Shown here one piece after another: positions 8,939-18,835 of a DNA stretch of 64,000 nt. Source of the stretch: Bacteroides uniformis (GTDB lineage Bacteria; Bacteroidota; Bacteroidia; Bacteroidales; Bacteroidaceae); assembly GCF_025147485.1 (NCBI RefSeq), contig NZ_CP102263.1, positions 3,237,501 through 3,301,500 on the forward strand, given 5' to 3'. How positions within the stretch are numbered: position 1 is the first letter of the stretch; every line of letters begins with the position of its first letter. A program made the translations under genes and the position numbers. A model generated the notes under the pieces. The model saw only the letters and a program-made list of their open reading frames with translations, did not search any database and was not told where the DNA came from.

Positions 8939-11900
8939 TTATACCGGTTCTATGTTGTTCTCCTCTACATACCACAAGTAACCCCGTATATTTTCTGCGA
9001 CATACCCCATGCGGACCAGCAGTTGCATGTATCCCTGCACCTGCTTGTTGTACTTCTTGTTTGGCTTTCCGAACTTGAAGTCCACCACTACGATTTCTTC
9101 GCCACGCATCATCACGCGGTCCGGGCGGCGTGTCCGCAGTTCACCGTTTTCCTGCCAGATGATGTCGCATTCATTGAATAGCTGCCACGTTCCTGAATAC
9201 CAGTCCTTGACTTGAGGCAGGGAGAAAGCGCGTTGGGTGAGATTGCGTATTTCTTCTTCCGTCTCACTCCGTCCAATCACACCTTCAAAGACGAGCTGGC
9301 TGATGGCATTGTCAATGTCTTCTTCGGTTTCGATAGCGGAGAATAGGGTATGCAGCAAACGTCCCCGGTTGATGAAACGCCAGCTGGACTCTGCTTCGTC
9401 TACTCCTGCTATGAAGTCTGCCGAACGGTTGGATTGCCGGAACTCGATGTCGTGGAGCATACTCTCCATGTGGACGGGCAGTTTGACCGGCTTTTGCGAA
9501 AGTCTGTTGACCGGTTGCTGTTCATAAACCTCAGGTTTACGTTCGCAGTATAGAGGTTTACGTTCGCAGCATAGAGGTTTGGCTTCGTCATCAGCAGGGT
9601 TGTCTGCGTCATGCTGTGAGACGGGGACGGAGGAGGGACAAATCCTGCCGTTCTCGTATATGGCAGCCTCTTCGTCCCAACTGCCTGCTCCGTCTTTGGC
9701 TATGCGGGGCAGGGTGTTGGCAAGGAGTTCGGACATGGTTCCCTTCTGTTCCTTCCGGCTCCAGAGGATGAGGTTCTTGCCGGCACGGGTAAAGGCCACG
9801 TACAGCAGATTCAGATTGTCCACCCACAGCTGAAGACGTTCGTGCAGATAGTCCTGCCGGTATATGGATTCCGCCATGGTGGTGGAATAGTTCACCGGCA
9901 CTAAGCTGATGGCATTATAAGGCTCTTCCGGTGGGACGCACCACACCAGCTGGTTGTTGGTTTCGTTCTCCAGCTTCCAGTCGCAGAAGGGAATCAGTAC
10001 GGTATGGAATTCCAGTCCTTTGGACTTGTGGATGGAGAAGATGCGTATGCCGTCCATCTCACCGCTGGGGATGGTTTTGCTGCAAAGGGTTTCGTCCCAG
10101 TAGCGGATGAAGCTGTCCAGTTCGGAAGAATTGCTTTGCAGATACTCCGTCACAGCATCGAAGAAGGAGAAGAGGTAGGCATCCTGCTTTTCAATGCGGC
10201 TCATGCCGAAGATGCTGAACAGTTCTTCCAGTAACTCATACAAAGGCATCAAGCGCAGCGTTTCCCGTCGGGAGGTAAAGGTTTCGGGCAGGGGAGTGGC
10301 TATGATGAATCCCGACTGCTCGTCATTTGTCATTTGTAATTTGTAATTCTCCATCAGCGCAGCCTCCGCAATCTTGTTCTCCGGATTCGATAGGCAGCGC
10401 AGGGCATCCATCAGCATGCAGATGGCAAGGGAGGCATCCAGACGGAAAGCTTCGTCGGACACGACAGAAAGATGCAGTTCTTTGTCAAAATAGTCGGCTA
10501 TCGGCGGGATATTCTTGTTCTTGCGGACAAGGATGGTGATATCATTCAGTGTTACGCCCTCTTCCAGCAGCCGTTGCACCTCTTCTCCTAAAGCGAGAAG
10601 GGTCTGCTCTGTATAGTTGTGTTCATCGTCCGGTTCAAGGAAGGTGGCTTTTACGTAGCCGTACTCCGTGCTCTTGGGCGATTCCTGCACTACGTCGGCA
10701 TAAGCGCGTTTCAGGGGTAGGCAATCCTCTTTCAGTTCGTTCAGGTGTAATGCATTGAGGTAGTCTATGGCAGCGGTAAATACCTGGTTGTTGAAACGGA
10801 TAATGTTGGTTTCGCTACGCCGGTTTGTTTTTAGGGTTTCCACACGGACGGGGAAGGAGTTTAAGTTTAATTCTTTATTTCCCAAGCTGTTCAGTATTCC
10901 CCAGTCCCCGTTCCGCCAGCGGTAGATGGACTGCTTCACATCTCCCACAATCAGACTGTCAGCTCCTTGCGAAAGTCCTTCGAGCAACAGCAGACGGAAG
11001 TTGTCCCATTGCATGCGGCTGGTGTCCTGGAATTCGTCAATCATGACGTTGCGTATGTTGGCGCCGATTTTCTCGAAGACGAACGAAGAGTCACCCTCGC
11101 GCACCAATTTGTGCAGCAGGGCGTTGGTGTCCGAAAGTAGAAAGCGGTTATGTTCTCGGTTCAGTGTACGTACCTCTTCGTCAATATGGTTGAGGAGTTG
11201 TAGTTTGTTGAGATGCTGGAGCGAGAGACGGCAACTGTTCAGGGTGCGGTTGCGTTGCGGACGCATTCTTTCGGCTTCCTGCAGTAGAGGTATCAGGCTG
11301 GTTTTTGCCAGACAGATGATGTCGTCCTTCCGTGAGGATGTTTTCGTTGCCCAGTTTTTTGCATCTGCCAGGCTGTTTTGCAGGGTGGCGTTCAGCACAT
11401 CTTTGTCAGACAGTCTGCCGTCGCGCAGTTTGCGGAAGTAACTGCCGATGCCTCGGGCACCTCCTTTCAAGTCTTCGGGAGTGAGGGCATGCCCTTCCAG
11501 TTCGCCTTCAAACTGGTCGTAGAAACTTTTCATCTGTTCCAGAGCCTCGGTTTCCATATCGCGCAGCACATCCCGGTAGAGTTTCAACGTGTTCGGAGTA
11601 CGAAGGCATTGCCGTAGTTTTTCGCCGCGTTCTATGTAGCTTTCATCGAAGATGTTTCGTCCGAAACTTTTCACCTCATTCGATACGTTCCAGCGTTTGT
11701 CGTCGCGGATGCGCTCGTCGATGTAGTCCAGCAGCCATGCCAGCACGGGAGAAGTGGGGGTAAGCTTCTCGATGAGGCTGTCTACGGCATCACTCAGCAC
11801 TTCACTGTTGTTCAGCTCTATGTTCAGGTTAGGACTCAGTTCCAGTTCGCGGGCAAGGTTGCGCATCACAGATTGAAAAAAGGAGTCGATGGTTTCCACG

Positions 11901-12238
11901 CGGAAACGGCTGTAGTCATGCAGCATGTATTGCAGTGCCATGCCGGCCCGTTGACGAATCTCCCCGTCCGTCAATCCGTCCCCGCCTTCTTCTTTAATTT
12001 TTAATTTATAATTTTTAATTCTCTCCAAGTATGCTTCGGAAGAAGGTGCTCCCTTCCAGATACCGTAAAGCTGTGTCAGTATGCGCTCCTTCATCTCTGC
12101 CGTAGCCTTGTTGGTGAAGGTTACGGCAAGTATCTGCCGGTAGGCGCGTGGATTGATTATCAAATGCTTGATGTATTCCACAGCCAGCGTAAAGGTCTTG
12201 CCTGAGCCGGCAGAGGCTTTGTATACTAATAATTCCAT
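8939..12238 (-). CDS. AddA-like UvrD-family helicase/nuclease
   Basis: A protein of about 1,099 residues. The start is placed at MELLVYKASAGSGKT because Walker A (ASAGSGKT) belongs at the extreme N terminus; the upstream in-frame extension to 12277 is unlikely. Helicase motifs include MIDEFQDTS (motif II), GDVKQSIYRWR (motif III), IFSIHKSKGLEF (motif V) and LLYVAFTRAGKNL (motif VI). A C-terminal nuclease shows RPDRVMMRGEEIVVVDFKFGK. It forms an operon with the AddB-like subunit. It contains three insert-like stretches (NYKLKIKEEG, NYKLQMTNDEQ and a CERKP repeat) that match repeats normally seen between genes. A TACGTTTG -7 element lies just upstream without a good -33. Confidence 0.88.
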   Translation of the reverse strand: MELLVYKASAGSGKTFTLAVEYIKHLIINPRAYRQILAVTFTNKATAEMKERILTQLYGIWKGAPSSEAYLERIKNYKLKIKEEGGDGLTDGEIRQRAGMALQYMLHDYSRFRVETIDSFFQSVMRNLARELELSPNLNIELNNSEVLSDAVDSLIEKLTPTSPVLAWLLDYIDERIRDDKRWNVSNEVKSFGRNIFDESYIERGEKLRQCLRTPNTLKLYRDVLRDMETEALEQMKSFYDQFEGELEGHALTPEDLKGGARGIGSYFRKLRDGRLSDKDVLNATLQNSLADAKNWATKTSSRKDDIICLAKTSLIPLLQEAERMRPQRNRTLNSCRLSLQHLNKLQLLNHIDEEVRTLNREHNRFLLSDTNALLHKLVREGDSSFVFEKIGANIRNVMIDEFQDTSRMQWDNFRLLLLEGLSQGADSLIVGDVKQSIYRWRNGDWGILNSLGNKELNLNSFPVRVETLKTNRRSETNIIRFNNQVFTAAIDYLNALHLNELKEDCLPLKRAYADVVQESPKSTEYGYVKATFLEPDDEHNYTEQTLLALGEEVQRLLEEGVTLNDITILVRKNKNIPPIADYFDKELHLSVVSDEAFRLDASLAICMLMDALRCLSNPENKIAEAALMENYKLQMTNDEQSGFIIATPLPETFTSRRETLRLMPLYELLEELFSIFGMSRIEKQDAYLFSFFDAVTEYLQSNSSELDSFIRYWDETLCSKTIPSGEMDGIRIFSIHKSKGLEFHTVLIPFCDWKLENETNNQLVWCVPPEEPYNAISLVPVNYSTTMAESIYRQDYLHERLQLWVDNLNLLYVAFTRAGKNLILWSRKEQKGTMSELLANTLPRIAKDGAGSWDEEAAIYENGRICPSSVPVSQHDADNPADDEAKPLCCERKPLYCERKPEVYEQQPVNRLSQKPVKLPVHMESMLHDIEFRQSNRSADFIAGVDEAESSWRFINRGRLLHTLFSAIETEEDIDNAISQLVFEGVIGRSETEEEIRNLTQRAFSLPQVKDWYSGTWQLFNECDIIWQENGELRTRRPDRVMMRGEEIVVVDFKFGKPNKKYNKQVQGYMQLLVRMGYVAENIRGYLWYVEENNIEPV
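9535..9580. repeat. 21-bp tandem repeat inside the AddA-like gene
   Basis: About two and a half copies of a 21-base unit with the consensus gaggtttacgttcgcag plus YATA. The unit is a multiple of three and encodes repeated CERKPLY / CERKPEVY units on the minus strand, in a poorly conserved linker before the nuclease domain. Confidence 0.7.
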
Positions 12239-12370
12239 GTAAATTGCTGCATTGAGTATGTATCTGCAAACGTACACAAAAATAATGAGAAAAATAAATG
12301 CTTCCCTGCTTTCTCTTATAGAAAGAAGTGGGAAGCATCCATTATTGAGGGGCTATGTGTAGGGGCTGTG

Positions 12371-13426
12371 CTACATTACCGGCGTCTGGAAAAGAAATAC
12401 AAATCCTTTGCTGTCTTTCAAATCCTTTATGGCATCTCCGGCATAGATTTCTCCGTTTGTCAGTGAGAGTTTCTTGATTCCTGCATTCGGGCTAAAATCG
12501 ATTTTTTTCAGGTCGAGCCAGAACAAGTTAGGGGTCAGTGTGGACTCAAAATAATATACTTTGTTCTTCTGGTCGGATACAGAACGCCAACGGGTGGAGG
12601 AGATATGGGGCTTGTCCGGTGTGGTGATACCGAACGGTACAGAAACATTGCGCATTACGCTCAATACACTGGGTACGGCAATCTTTGCATCCGCTGTTTG
12701 CGGAATGGCATTGATGTAGAACGATGCGCGTACAAAGCGGTCACTGGAGCGGTTGGTTCCCGGCAACATATTCAGCCCGCCTACCTCTTTCCAATAGTCG
12801 TTGATAGCCAGCTGGAGTTCATATTTGGGAGAGTTGGTCATTACTTGATACTGCTTGCCTTCATGTATCTCAAGGTTTCCGTCTATGTATTCCAGGACAG
12901 CCGTGTTTCCGGTTTCATCTGTGATGGCCAGATGCAGGGTGGAAGCGGCTCCGTTGGGCAGGTCTGGTGCATCAATGCGGAAGGATTCTTTTTTCAGTTC
13001 ATCCACAGCTTCGCGTACGGTTGCAAAATTGTCGAGTACGTATTGCGTCCAGATACTGATGCCCATAATCGGGCGGTTGTCTCCCGGGCGGTGGTAAACG
13101 GACTCCGGAAGGAAGAGCAGGCTGGCAACCAGACCTTTCTCGTTCATACCGTCGCAGGTACCTATGTCATAACCGGCGGCAATGACGCTACCGTACTTGG
13201 AAGTCCAGTTCACTGTATTCCCTTTGTTGTAGCCTGCCCTTTGCATGCCTCTTGGGAATACATAGATGTTACTCATAAGGTCTTCTTTCCAGTCCATCGT
13301 ACGTCCTGTAATGACTGTATTGTCAGGACCGATGTAGGTGGCTCGGGTACACGCTTCTGTTTGTTGCACACTCATGGAGGCTATGGCAGCCAGTGCAACA
13401 GCTATTGTCTTTATTGGTTTATTCAT
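12371..13426 (-). CDS. choloylglycine hydrolase family protein (bile salt hydrolase / penicillin V acylase-like)
   Basis: A 351-residue Ntn hydrolase with an N-terminal signal peptide (KTIAVALAAIASMSV). The catalytic cysteine C26 sits directly after the predicted cleavage site, so signal removal would expose it as the nucleophile. R42 and D45 in VTGRTMDW have the same spacing as Arg18 and Asp21 relative to Cys2 in characterised bile salt hydrolases. The probable location is the periplasm. Family members cleave the amide of glyco- or tauro-conjugated bile acids, or penicillin V. Bacteroides homologues are often bile salt hydrolases, but substrate choice cannot be read here. Confidence 0.88.
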   Translation of the reverse strand: MNKPIKTIAVALAAIASMSVQQTEACTRATYIGPDNTVITGRTMDWKEDLMSNIYVFPRGMQRAGYNKGNTVNWTSKYGSVIAAGYDIGTCDGMNEKGLVASLLFLPESVYHRPGDNRPIMGISIWTQYVLDNFATVREAVDELKKESFRIDAPDLPNGAASTLHLAITDETGNTAVLEYIDGNLEIHEGKQYQVMTNSPKYELQLAINDYWKEVGGLNMLPGTNRSSDRFVRASFYINAIPQTADAKIAVPSVLSVMRNVSVPFGITTPDKPHISSTRWRSVSDQKNKVYYFESTLTPNLFWLDLKKIDFSPNAGIKKLSLTNGEIYAGDAIKDLKDSKGFVFLFQTPVM

Positions 13427-13513
13427 CTCGCTTTTGTCTTTATGAATTAATACTCTGTTTCATAGAATAACAAAAGGAGGGGAGTATAGTTTGAGAAAAA
13501 GAGGGGAAATCCC

Positions 13514-15574
13514 TTACTCGTCTTTTTCTTTCAGCAATTCCTCCATCTTCAGCACCTCGTCCCGATACTGTGCGGCTTCGATAAAATCGAGTTTCTTGGC
13601 AGCCTCCTGCATAAGCTTCTTGGTACGTTCGATACTCTTTTCCAGTTGCTTGCGGCTCATGTACTGTACTATAGGGTCGGCAGCCATCGTAGATGTACTT
13701 TCTTGTTCCACATAGGGGCGGGGAGTGCTGGAAGTGAACTTCTCGCTGCTGAGGACGGCTTCGCCGGAAGCCTCGTTGGTGGCAAACACATTGAGGTTCT
13801 TGGCTTTCTTGATTTGCTGTGGTGTGATGCCGTGCTCTTCGTTGTACTTCAACTGCTTCTCGCGACGGCGGTTGGTCTCGTCGATGGTCAGTTGCATGCT
13901 GTCCGTTATTTTGTCGGCATACATGATGACCATACCGTTCACGTTACGGGCGGCACGTCCGGCAGTCTGTGTCAGTGAGCGGTGGGAACGAAGGAAACCT
14001 TCCTTGTCTGCATCGAGAATGGCAACGAGAGAGACTTCAGGCAGGTCGAGTCCTTCACGCAGCAGGTTGACACCAACAAGTACATCGTAAACGCCCTCGC
14101 GCAAGTCACCCATAATCTTCACACGTTCCAAAGTGTCTACGTCGCTGTGGATATAATTACACTTCACGTTGTTGTTCAGCAGATATTCCGTCAGTTCTTC
14201 AGCCATTCGTTTGGTGAGGGTGGTGACGAGGGTACGCTCGTTCTTCTCGATGCGTACTTGGATTTCTTCCATCAGGTCGTCTATTTGGTTGTGGCTGGGA
14301 CGCACCTCAATAATGGGGTCTAACAGTCCCGTCGGGCGGATGACTTGTTCTACTACGATGCCTTCGGATTTCATCAGCTCATAGTCTGCCGGTGTGGCGC
14401 TGACGTAAATCACTTGTTTGGCCATCTCTTCGAATTCATCGAATTTCAGCGGGCGGTTGTCCATGGCAGCCGGCAGGCGGAATCCGTACTCCACTAGGTT
14501 TATCTTGCGGGCGCGGTCACCTCCGTACATGGCACGTATCTGCGGGACGCTGACGTGGCTTTCGTCAATGACTATCAGGAAATCTTCGGGGAAGAAGTCC
14601 AGCAGGCAGTAGGGGCGGGTACCGGCAGCACGTCCGTCAAAGTAGCGAGAATAATTCTCAATGCCGGAGCAATGTCCCAATTCGCGTATCATTTCCATAT
14701 CATAGGTTACCCGTTCCTGCAAGCGTTTGGCCTCGAATGGGCGGCCTTCGTTTTCAAACCATTGCACCTGCTTGTGAAGGTCATCCTCTATTTCGTGTAT
14801 GGCACGCAACGTGGCTTCCTTGGTGGTCATGAAGAGGTTGGCGGGATAAATCTTGTAGGCATCGAACTTGGCGACGGTAACGCCGCTCATAGGGTCCACT
14901 TCCTCAATACTGTCTACCTCGTCTCCCCAAAAGGTGACGCGCAGCAAGTTGTCGGCGTAAGCCAGATAAATGTCCACCGTATCGCCTTTCACGCGGAAAT
15001 TGCCGCGGTTCAGGTCAATGTCGTTGCGTACATAAAGACTGTCCACCAAGCGTCGCAGGAAGACATTGCGACTGAAATTCTTGCCTTGCTGTACTTCGAT
15101 GACGTTGTTGTAGAAGTCTGCCGGATTCCCCATGCCGTATATGCACGAAACGGAGGATACCACCACTACATCTTTCCTGCCCGAAAGCAGGGCAGAGGTG
15201 GCGGCAAGGCGCAACTTGTCTATCTCGTCGTTGATGGCGAGGTCTTTTTCTATATAGGTGTCCGATGATGGCAGGTAGGCTTCGGGCTGATAGTAGTCGT
15301 AGTAGGACACATAGTATTCTACGGCATTGTTCGGGAAGAATCCCTTGAACTCGCTGTATAACTGGGCAGCCAGCGTCTTGTTGTGGCTCAATATCAGCGT
15401 TGGCTTGTTGATGTTGGCAATGACGTTGGCTATGGTGAATGTCTTTCCGGACCCGGTGACACCAAGCAGTGTCTGTGCGGGAAGTCCCTCGCGCACGCCC
15501 TCGGTCAGCTGTGCGATGGCCTCCGGCTGGTCACCGGTGGGCTGGTAAGCGGATGTCAGTTCGAATTTGTTCAT
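13514..15574 (-). CDS. uvrB: excinuclease ABC subunit UvrB
   Basis: A full-length 686-residue UvrB. It shows Walker A GVTGSGKT, the beta-hairpin region [25 protein letters not shown], the DESH box, helicase motif VI (QTAGRAARN) and a C-terminal UVR domain ([38 protein letters not shown]) that contacts UvrC. It loads onto damaged DNA from UvrA2 in nucleotide excision repair. It is divergent from the phenylacetate-CoA ligase gene and monocistronic. uvrA lies 6.7 kb away in the same window. Confidence 0.97.
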   Translation of the reverse strand: MNKFELTSAYQPTGDQPEAIAQLTEGVREGLPAQTLLGVTGSGKTFTIANVIANINKPTLILSHNKTLAAQLYSEFKGFFPNNAVEYYVSYYDYYQPEAYLPSSDTYIEKDLAINDEIDKLRLAATSALLSGRKDVVVVSSVSCIYGMGNPADFYNNVIEVQQGKNFSRNVFLRRLVDSLYVRNDIDLNRGNFRVKGDTVDIYLAYADNLLRVTFWGDEVDSIEEVDPMSGVTVAKFDAYKIYPANLFMTTKEATLRAIHEIEDDLHKQVQWFENEGRPFEAKRLQERVTYDMEMIRELGHCSGIENYSRYFDGRAAGTRPYCLLDFFPEDFLIVIDESHVSVPQIRAMYGGDRARKINLVEYGFRLPAAMDNRPLKFDEFEEMAKQVIYVSATPADYELMKSEGIVVEQVIRPTGLLDPIIEVRPSHNQIDDLMEEIQVRIEKNERTLVTTLTKRMAEELTEYLLNNNVKCNYIHSDVDTLERVKIMGDLREGVYDVLVGVNLLREGLDLPEVSLVAILDADKEGFLRSHRSLTQTAGRAARNVNGMVIMYADKITDSMQLTIDETNRRREKQLKYNEEHGITPQQIKKAKNLNVFATNEASGEAVLSSEKFTSSTPRPYVEQESTSTMAADPIVQYMSRKQLEKSIERTKKLMQEAAKKLDFIEAAQYRDEVLKMEELLKEKDE

Positions 15575-15690
15575 TTTCTCTTCTTAGGAGCGGCAATATT
15601 CGGTAAAATCTTTGAGATAAACAAAATTTTTTTGTTTACTTTGCAGCTATATTGATAACAACCATTAATAATTGTAATACAACGAAGAAC

Positions 15691-16989
15691 ATGATTTGGA
15701 ATGAAAGCATCGAATGCATGGATCGCGAAAGCCTTCGTAAAATCCAGAGCATTCGTCTCAAAAAGACTGTGGAGCGTGTGTATCATGACACTCCTTTTTA
15801 TCGTAAGAAAATGCAGGAACTGGGAGTTACTCCCGATGACATAAACAGTATAGATGATATTGTAAAACTGCCTTTTACTACCAAGTACGACTTGCGGGAC
15901 AATTATCCCTTCGGCCTCTGTGCCGTACCTATGAGCCAGATTGTGCGTATTCATGCCTCTTCCGGCACAACCGGAAAACCCACTGTGGTAGGCTATACCC
16001 GAAAAGACCTTTCAGCATGGTCCGAATGCCTTTCACGGGCCTTTACCGCCTATGGTGCCGGTAGCTCGGATATTTTCCAGGTGTCCTACGGTTACGGACT
16101 TTTTACCGGCGGACTGGGTGCGCATGCCGGTGCCGAGAATATCGGCGCTTCCGTCATCCCGATGTCCAGCGGCAATACGGAGAAGCAGATTACACTGATG
16201 CATGATTTCGGTTCTACCGTACTTTGCTGCACGCCCTCATACGCCCTCTATCTGGCAGATGCCATCAAAGACTCCGGTCTTCCCCGTGAAGAGTTTAAGT
16301 TGAAAGTGGGAGCTTTCGGCGCCGAGCCGTGGACCGAAAGTATGCGTCGGGATATTGAAACCAAGCTGGGTATCAAGGCATTTGATATTTATGGGCTTAG
16401 TGAGATTGCCGGTCCCGGTGTAGGTTACGAATGCGAGTGCCAGCACGGTACCCACCTCAATGAAGACCATTACTTCCCCGAGATTGTAGACCCGAAGACC
16501 CTCGAACCGGTTGCCCCTGGAGAAACCGGCGAATTGGTGTTCACTCACCTTACCAAAGAGGGGATGCCGCTGTTGCGCTACCGTACCAAGGACCTCACCG
16601 CCCTGCACTACGATAAGTGCTCCTGCGGACGTACACTGGTTCGTATGGACCGCATCTTGGGACGTAGTGATGACATGCTGATTATCCGTGGTGTCAACGT
16701 GTTCCCCACGCAGATAGAGTCCGTTATCCTCGAAATGCCGGAGTTCGAGCCTCACTACCTCTTGCTGGTAGACCGCAAGAACAATACCGACACCATGGAG
16801 TTGCAGGTTGAGGTTCGTCCCGAATACTATTCCGATGAAATCAACAAGATGCTGGCTCTGAAGAAGAAGCTTGTGGCCCGCCTGCAGAGCGTACTCGGTC
16901 TCGGCGTAGATGTCCGTTTGGTAGAACCGCGCAGTATTGAGCGCAGCGTAGGCAAAGCCAAGCGCGTCATCGACAACCGCAAATTGTAA
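15691..16989 (+). CDS. paaK: phenylacetate-CoA ligase
   Basis: A 432-residue adenylate-forming enzyme. The AMP-binding loop HASSGTTGKPTVVGYT, DIYGLSEIAGPGVGYEC, YRTKDLT and the C-terminal GRSDDMLIIRGVNVFPTQIE hinge are typical of PaaK. It converts aryl acetates, ATP and CoA to the acyl-CoA. ATG 15691 is preferred over 15652, which adds 13 residues of AT-rich leader. In gut Bacteroides the enzyme occurs without a full phenylacetate catabolic pathway and is paired with an ACT-domain gene as here. A role in aromatic amino acid fermentation or in reductive carboxylation is likely. Confidence 0.92.
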   Translation: MIWNESIECMDRESLRKIQSIRLKKTVERVYHDTPFYRKKMQELGVTPDDINSIDDIVKLPFTTKYDLRDNYPFGLCAVPMSQIVRIHASSGTTGKPTVVGYTRKDLSAWSECLSRAFTAYGAGSSDIFQVSYGYGLFTGGLGAHAGAENIGASVIPMSSGNTEKQITLMHDFGSTVLCCTPSYALYLADAIKDSGLPREEFKLKVGAFGAEPWTESMRRDIETKLGIKAFDIYGLSEIAGPGVGYECECQHGTHLNEDHYFPEIVDPKTLEPVAPGETGELVFTHLTKEGMPLLRYRTKDLTALHYDKCSCGRTLVRMDRILGRSDDMLIIRGVNVFPTQIESVILEMPEFEPHYLLLVDRKNNTDTMELQVEVRPEYYSDEINKMLALKKKLVARLQSVLGLGVDVRLVEPRSIERSVGKAKRVIDNRKL

Positions 16990-17041
16990 ATCGCCAAATT
17001 GTACATGGTAAATCGTAAATCGTCAAATAGTAAATAAACCT

Positions 17042-17467
17042 ATGGTAGCAAAACAACTTTCCATTTTTCTGGAGAACAAGTCCGGTCGCCTCACAGAGGT
17101 GACTGAAGTTCTTGCAAAAGAAGGTGTCAACCTTTCTGCTCTATGTATTGCAGAGAATGCCGATTTCGGTATCCTTCGTGGCATTGTTTCCGAACCGGAT
17201 AAAGCATATAAGGCTTTGAAAGATAATCACTTCGCAGTGAACGTAACGGATGTAGTAGGCATCAGTTGTCCCAATATCCCCGGCTCATTGGCGAAAGTGC
17301 TCCGTTTCCTCTCCGATGAAGGCGTGTTCATCGAGTACATGTATTCCTTTGCCAATGGTGAAACGGCCAATGTCATCATCCGTCCCAACGACATGGATAA
17401 CTGTATCCGTGTATTGACAGAAAAAAAGGTCGATTTGCTGGCGGCAAGCGAACTCTATAAACTGTGA
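17042..17467 (+). CDS. tandem ACT-domain regulatory protein
   Basis: A 141-residue protein made of two ACT repeats: KQLSIFLENKSGRLTEVTEVLAKEGVNLSALCI, then VVGISCPNIPGSLAKVLRFLSDEGVFIEYMYSF. ACT domains bind amino acids. Genes of this type sit directly behind paaK in many anaerobes, so it probably senses an amino acid and regulates the ligase. It is separated from paaK by a 52-base AT-rich repeat. Direct enzymatic activity is unlikely. Confidence 0.85.
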   Translation: MVAKQLSIFLENKSGRLTEVTEVLAKEGVNLSALCIAENADFGILRGIVSEPDKAYKALKDNHFAVNVTDVVGISCPNIPGSLAKVLRFLSDEGVFIEYMYSFANGETANVIIRPNDMDNCIRVLTEKKVDLLAASELYKL

Positions 17468-17486
17468 AAACGAAGGATTAGGGAGG

Positions 17487-17543
17487 AAGGATTAGGGATG
17501 AGGACTATGCAGTTGATAGCACAGTCACTAATCCCTAATCCTT
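17487..17543. repeat. inverted AAGGATTAGGGAT element behind the ACT gene
   Basis: AAGGATTAGGGAT (17487-17499) and its exact complement (17531-17543) are separated by 31 bases. A further direct half copy starts at 17473, and a related ATCCCTAAT lies at 17552-17560. There is no T run, so it resembles a repeat element more than a classic terminator. Confidence 0.65.
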
Positions 17544-17604
17544 CACCATTCATCCCTAATTCCTGCCCGTTCGTCTGGTTTTTGAAAAATTAAGGCTCGT
17601 ATCG

Positions 17605-17635
17605 TTGCTTTATTCGATGCGAACCTCTATCTTTG
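17605..17635 (+). promoter_or_regulatory. promoter of the bamD-rpoZ operon
   Basis: TTG at 17605-17607, exactly 20 bases, then TATCTTTG at 17628-17635, a perfect Bacteroides -7 element. It lies 21 bases before the bamD start codon. Confidence 0.75.
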
Positions 17636-17656
17636 CGCATTATTTGAACAAAAGTA

Positions 17657-18475
17657 ATGAAGAAGAACATCCTAATAACTCTGCTTGCAGCATTGCTGCT
17701 CTCCTCGTGTGGAGAATACAACAAATTGCTGAAAAGCACAGATTACGAATACAAGTACGAAGCGGCAAAAAATTACTTCGCAAAAGGCCAGTACAACCGT
17801 GCTGCTACTTTGCTCAATGAATTGATTGCCATTCTCAAAGGTACTGATAAGGCGGAGGAATCCCTCTATATGCTGGGCATGAGTTACTATAACCAAAAGG
17901 ATTATCAGACTGCTGCGCAGACTTTCATTCAATACTACAACGTTTATCCCCGCGGCACATTCACTGAACTGGCACGTTTCCATGCCGGTAAAGCTCTATA
18001 TTTGGATACTCCGGAGCCGCGTTTGGACCAATCCGGTACGTATAGCGCCATCCAGCAGTTGCAGATGTTTATGGAATACTTCCCGCAAAGCTCCAAGAAA
18101 GAAGAAGCGCAGAACATGATATTTGCCTTGCAGGACAAGCTGGTGATGAAGGAGTATCTGTCTGCAAAACTTTATTATAATATGGGTAATTATCTGGGCA
18201 ACAACTATCAGGCTTGCGTTATCACTGCGCAGAATGCTTTGAAGGATTATCCCTATACCAACCTACGTGAAGATTTATCCATTCTTATCTTGCGTGCCAA
18301 GTATGAGTTGGCTGTGTATAGTGTGGAAGATAGAAGAGCCGAACGTTACCGTGAAGCGGTGGATGAATGTTATGCCTTTAAAAATGAGTTCCCCGAAAGT
18401 AAGTATATGAAGGAAGTCGACCGAATCTTTAAGGAAGCACAGAAAATGCTGGGAGAAGGAAGTGAAGAGCAATAA
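17657..18475 (+). CDS. bamD: outer membrane protein assembly factor BamD
   Basis: A 272-residue lipoprotein. The signal peptide ends in a lipobox (LLLSSCGEYNK) with the acylated Cys at about residue 18. The mature part is built of TPR-like repeats (AAKNYFAKGQYNRAATLLNELI, SYYNQKDYQTAAQTFIQYYNVYP, and so on) as in BamD/YfiO. It is anchored to the inner face of the outer membrane and helps BamA insert beta-barrels. It is first gene of a bamD-rpoZ-DUF4293 operon with a 24-base gap to rpoZ. Confidence 0.92.
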   Translation: MKKNILITLLAALLLSSCGEYNKLLKSTDYEYKYEAAKNYFAKGQYNRAATLLNELIAILKGTDKAEESLYMLGMSYYNQKDYQTAAQTFIQYYNVYPRGTFTELARFHAGKALYLDTPEPRLDQSGTYSAIQQLQMFMEYFPQSSKKEEAQNMIFALQDKLVMKEYLSAKLYYNMGNYLGNNYQACVITAQNALKDYPYTNLREDLSILILRAKYELAVYSVEDRRAERYREAVDECYAFKNEFPESKYMKEVDRIFKEAQKMLGEGSEEQ

Positions 18476-18499
18476 TATAATAATACAATAGATAAATTT

Positions 18500-18835
18500 A
18501 TGGATTACAGAAAGACAAATGCTCCTACTACTACGGTGACCCGTGATATGATGGAGTTGTGTGAGGATACCGGTAATGTATACGAAAGCGTAGCGATTAT
18601 CGGAAAACGTGCCAACCAGATTAGTGTGGAAATCAAGAATGACCTTTCCAAAAAGCTTGCTGAGTTTGCCTCTTACAATGATAATTTGGAAGAAGTGTTC
18701 GAAAACCGGGAACAGATTGAGATTTCCCGCTATTACGAAAAACTGCCGAAGCCGACATTGATTGCAACGCAAGAGTATGTGGAGGGTAAGATTTACTATC
18801 GTAACCCGGCTAAGGAAAAAGAAAAATTACAGTAA
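18500..18835 (+). CDS. rpoZ: DNA-directed RNA polymerase omega subunit (Bacteroidetes type)
   Basis: A 111-residue protein matching the Bacteroidetes omega/Rpb6-like family: a central NVYESVAIIGKRANQISVEIKNDLSKKL, where the RANQI helix corresponds to the conserved omega core, and a longer C-terminal tail. It binds the beta-prime subunit and aids assembly. The stop overlaps the next start (ATGA-type, 1 base), and the bamD-rpoZ order is standard in Bacteroides. Confidence 0.9.
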   Translation: MDYRKTNAPTTTVTRDMMELCEDTGNVYESVAIIGKRANQISVEIKNDLSKKLAEFASYNDNLEEVFENREQIEISRYYEKLPKPTLIATQEYVEGKIYYRNPAKEKEKLQ

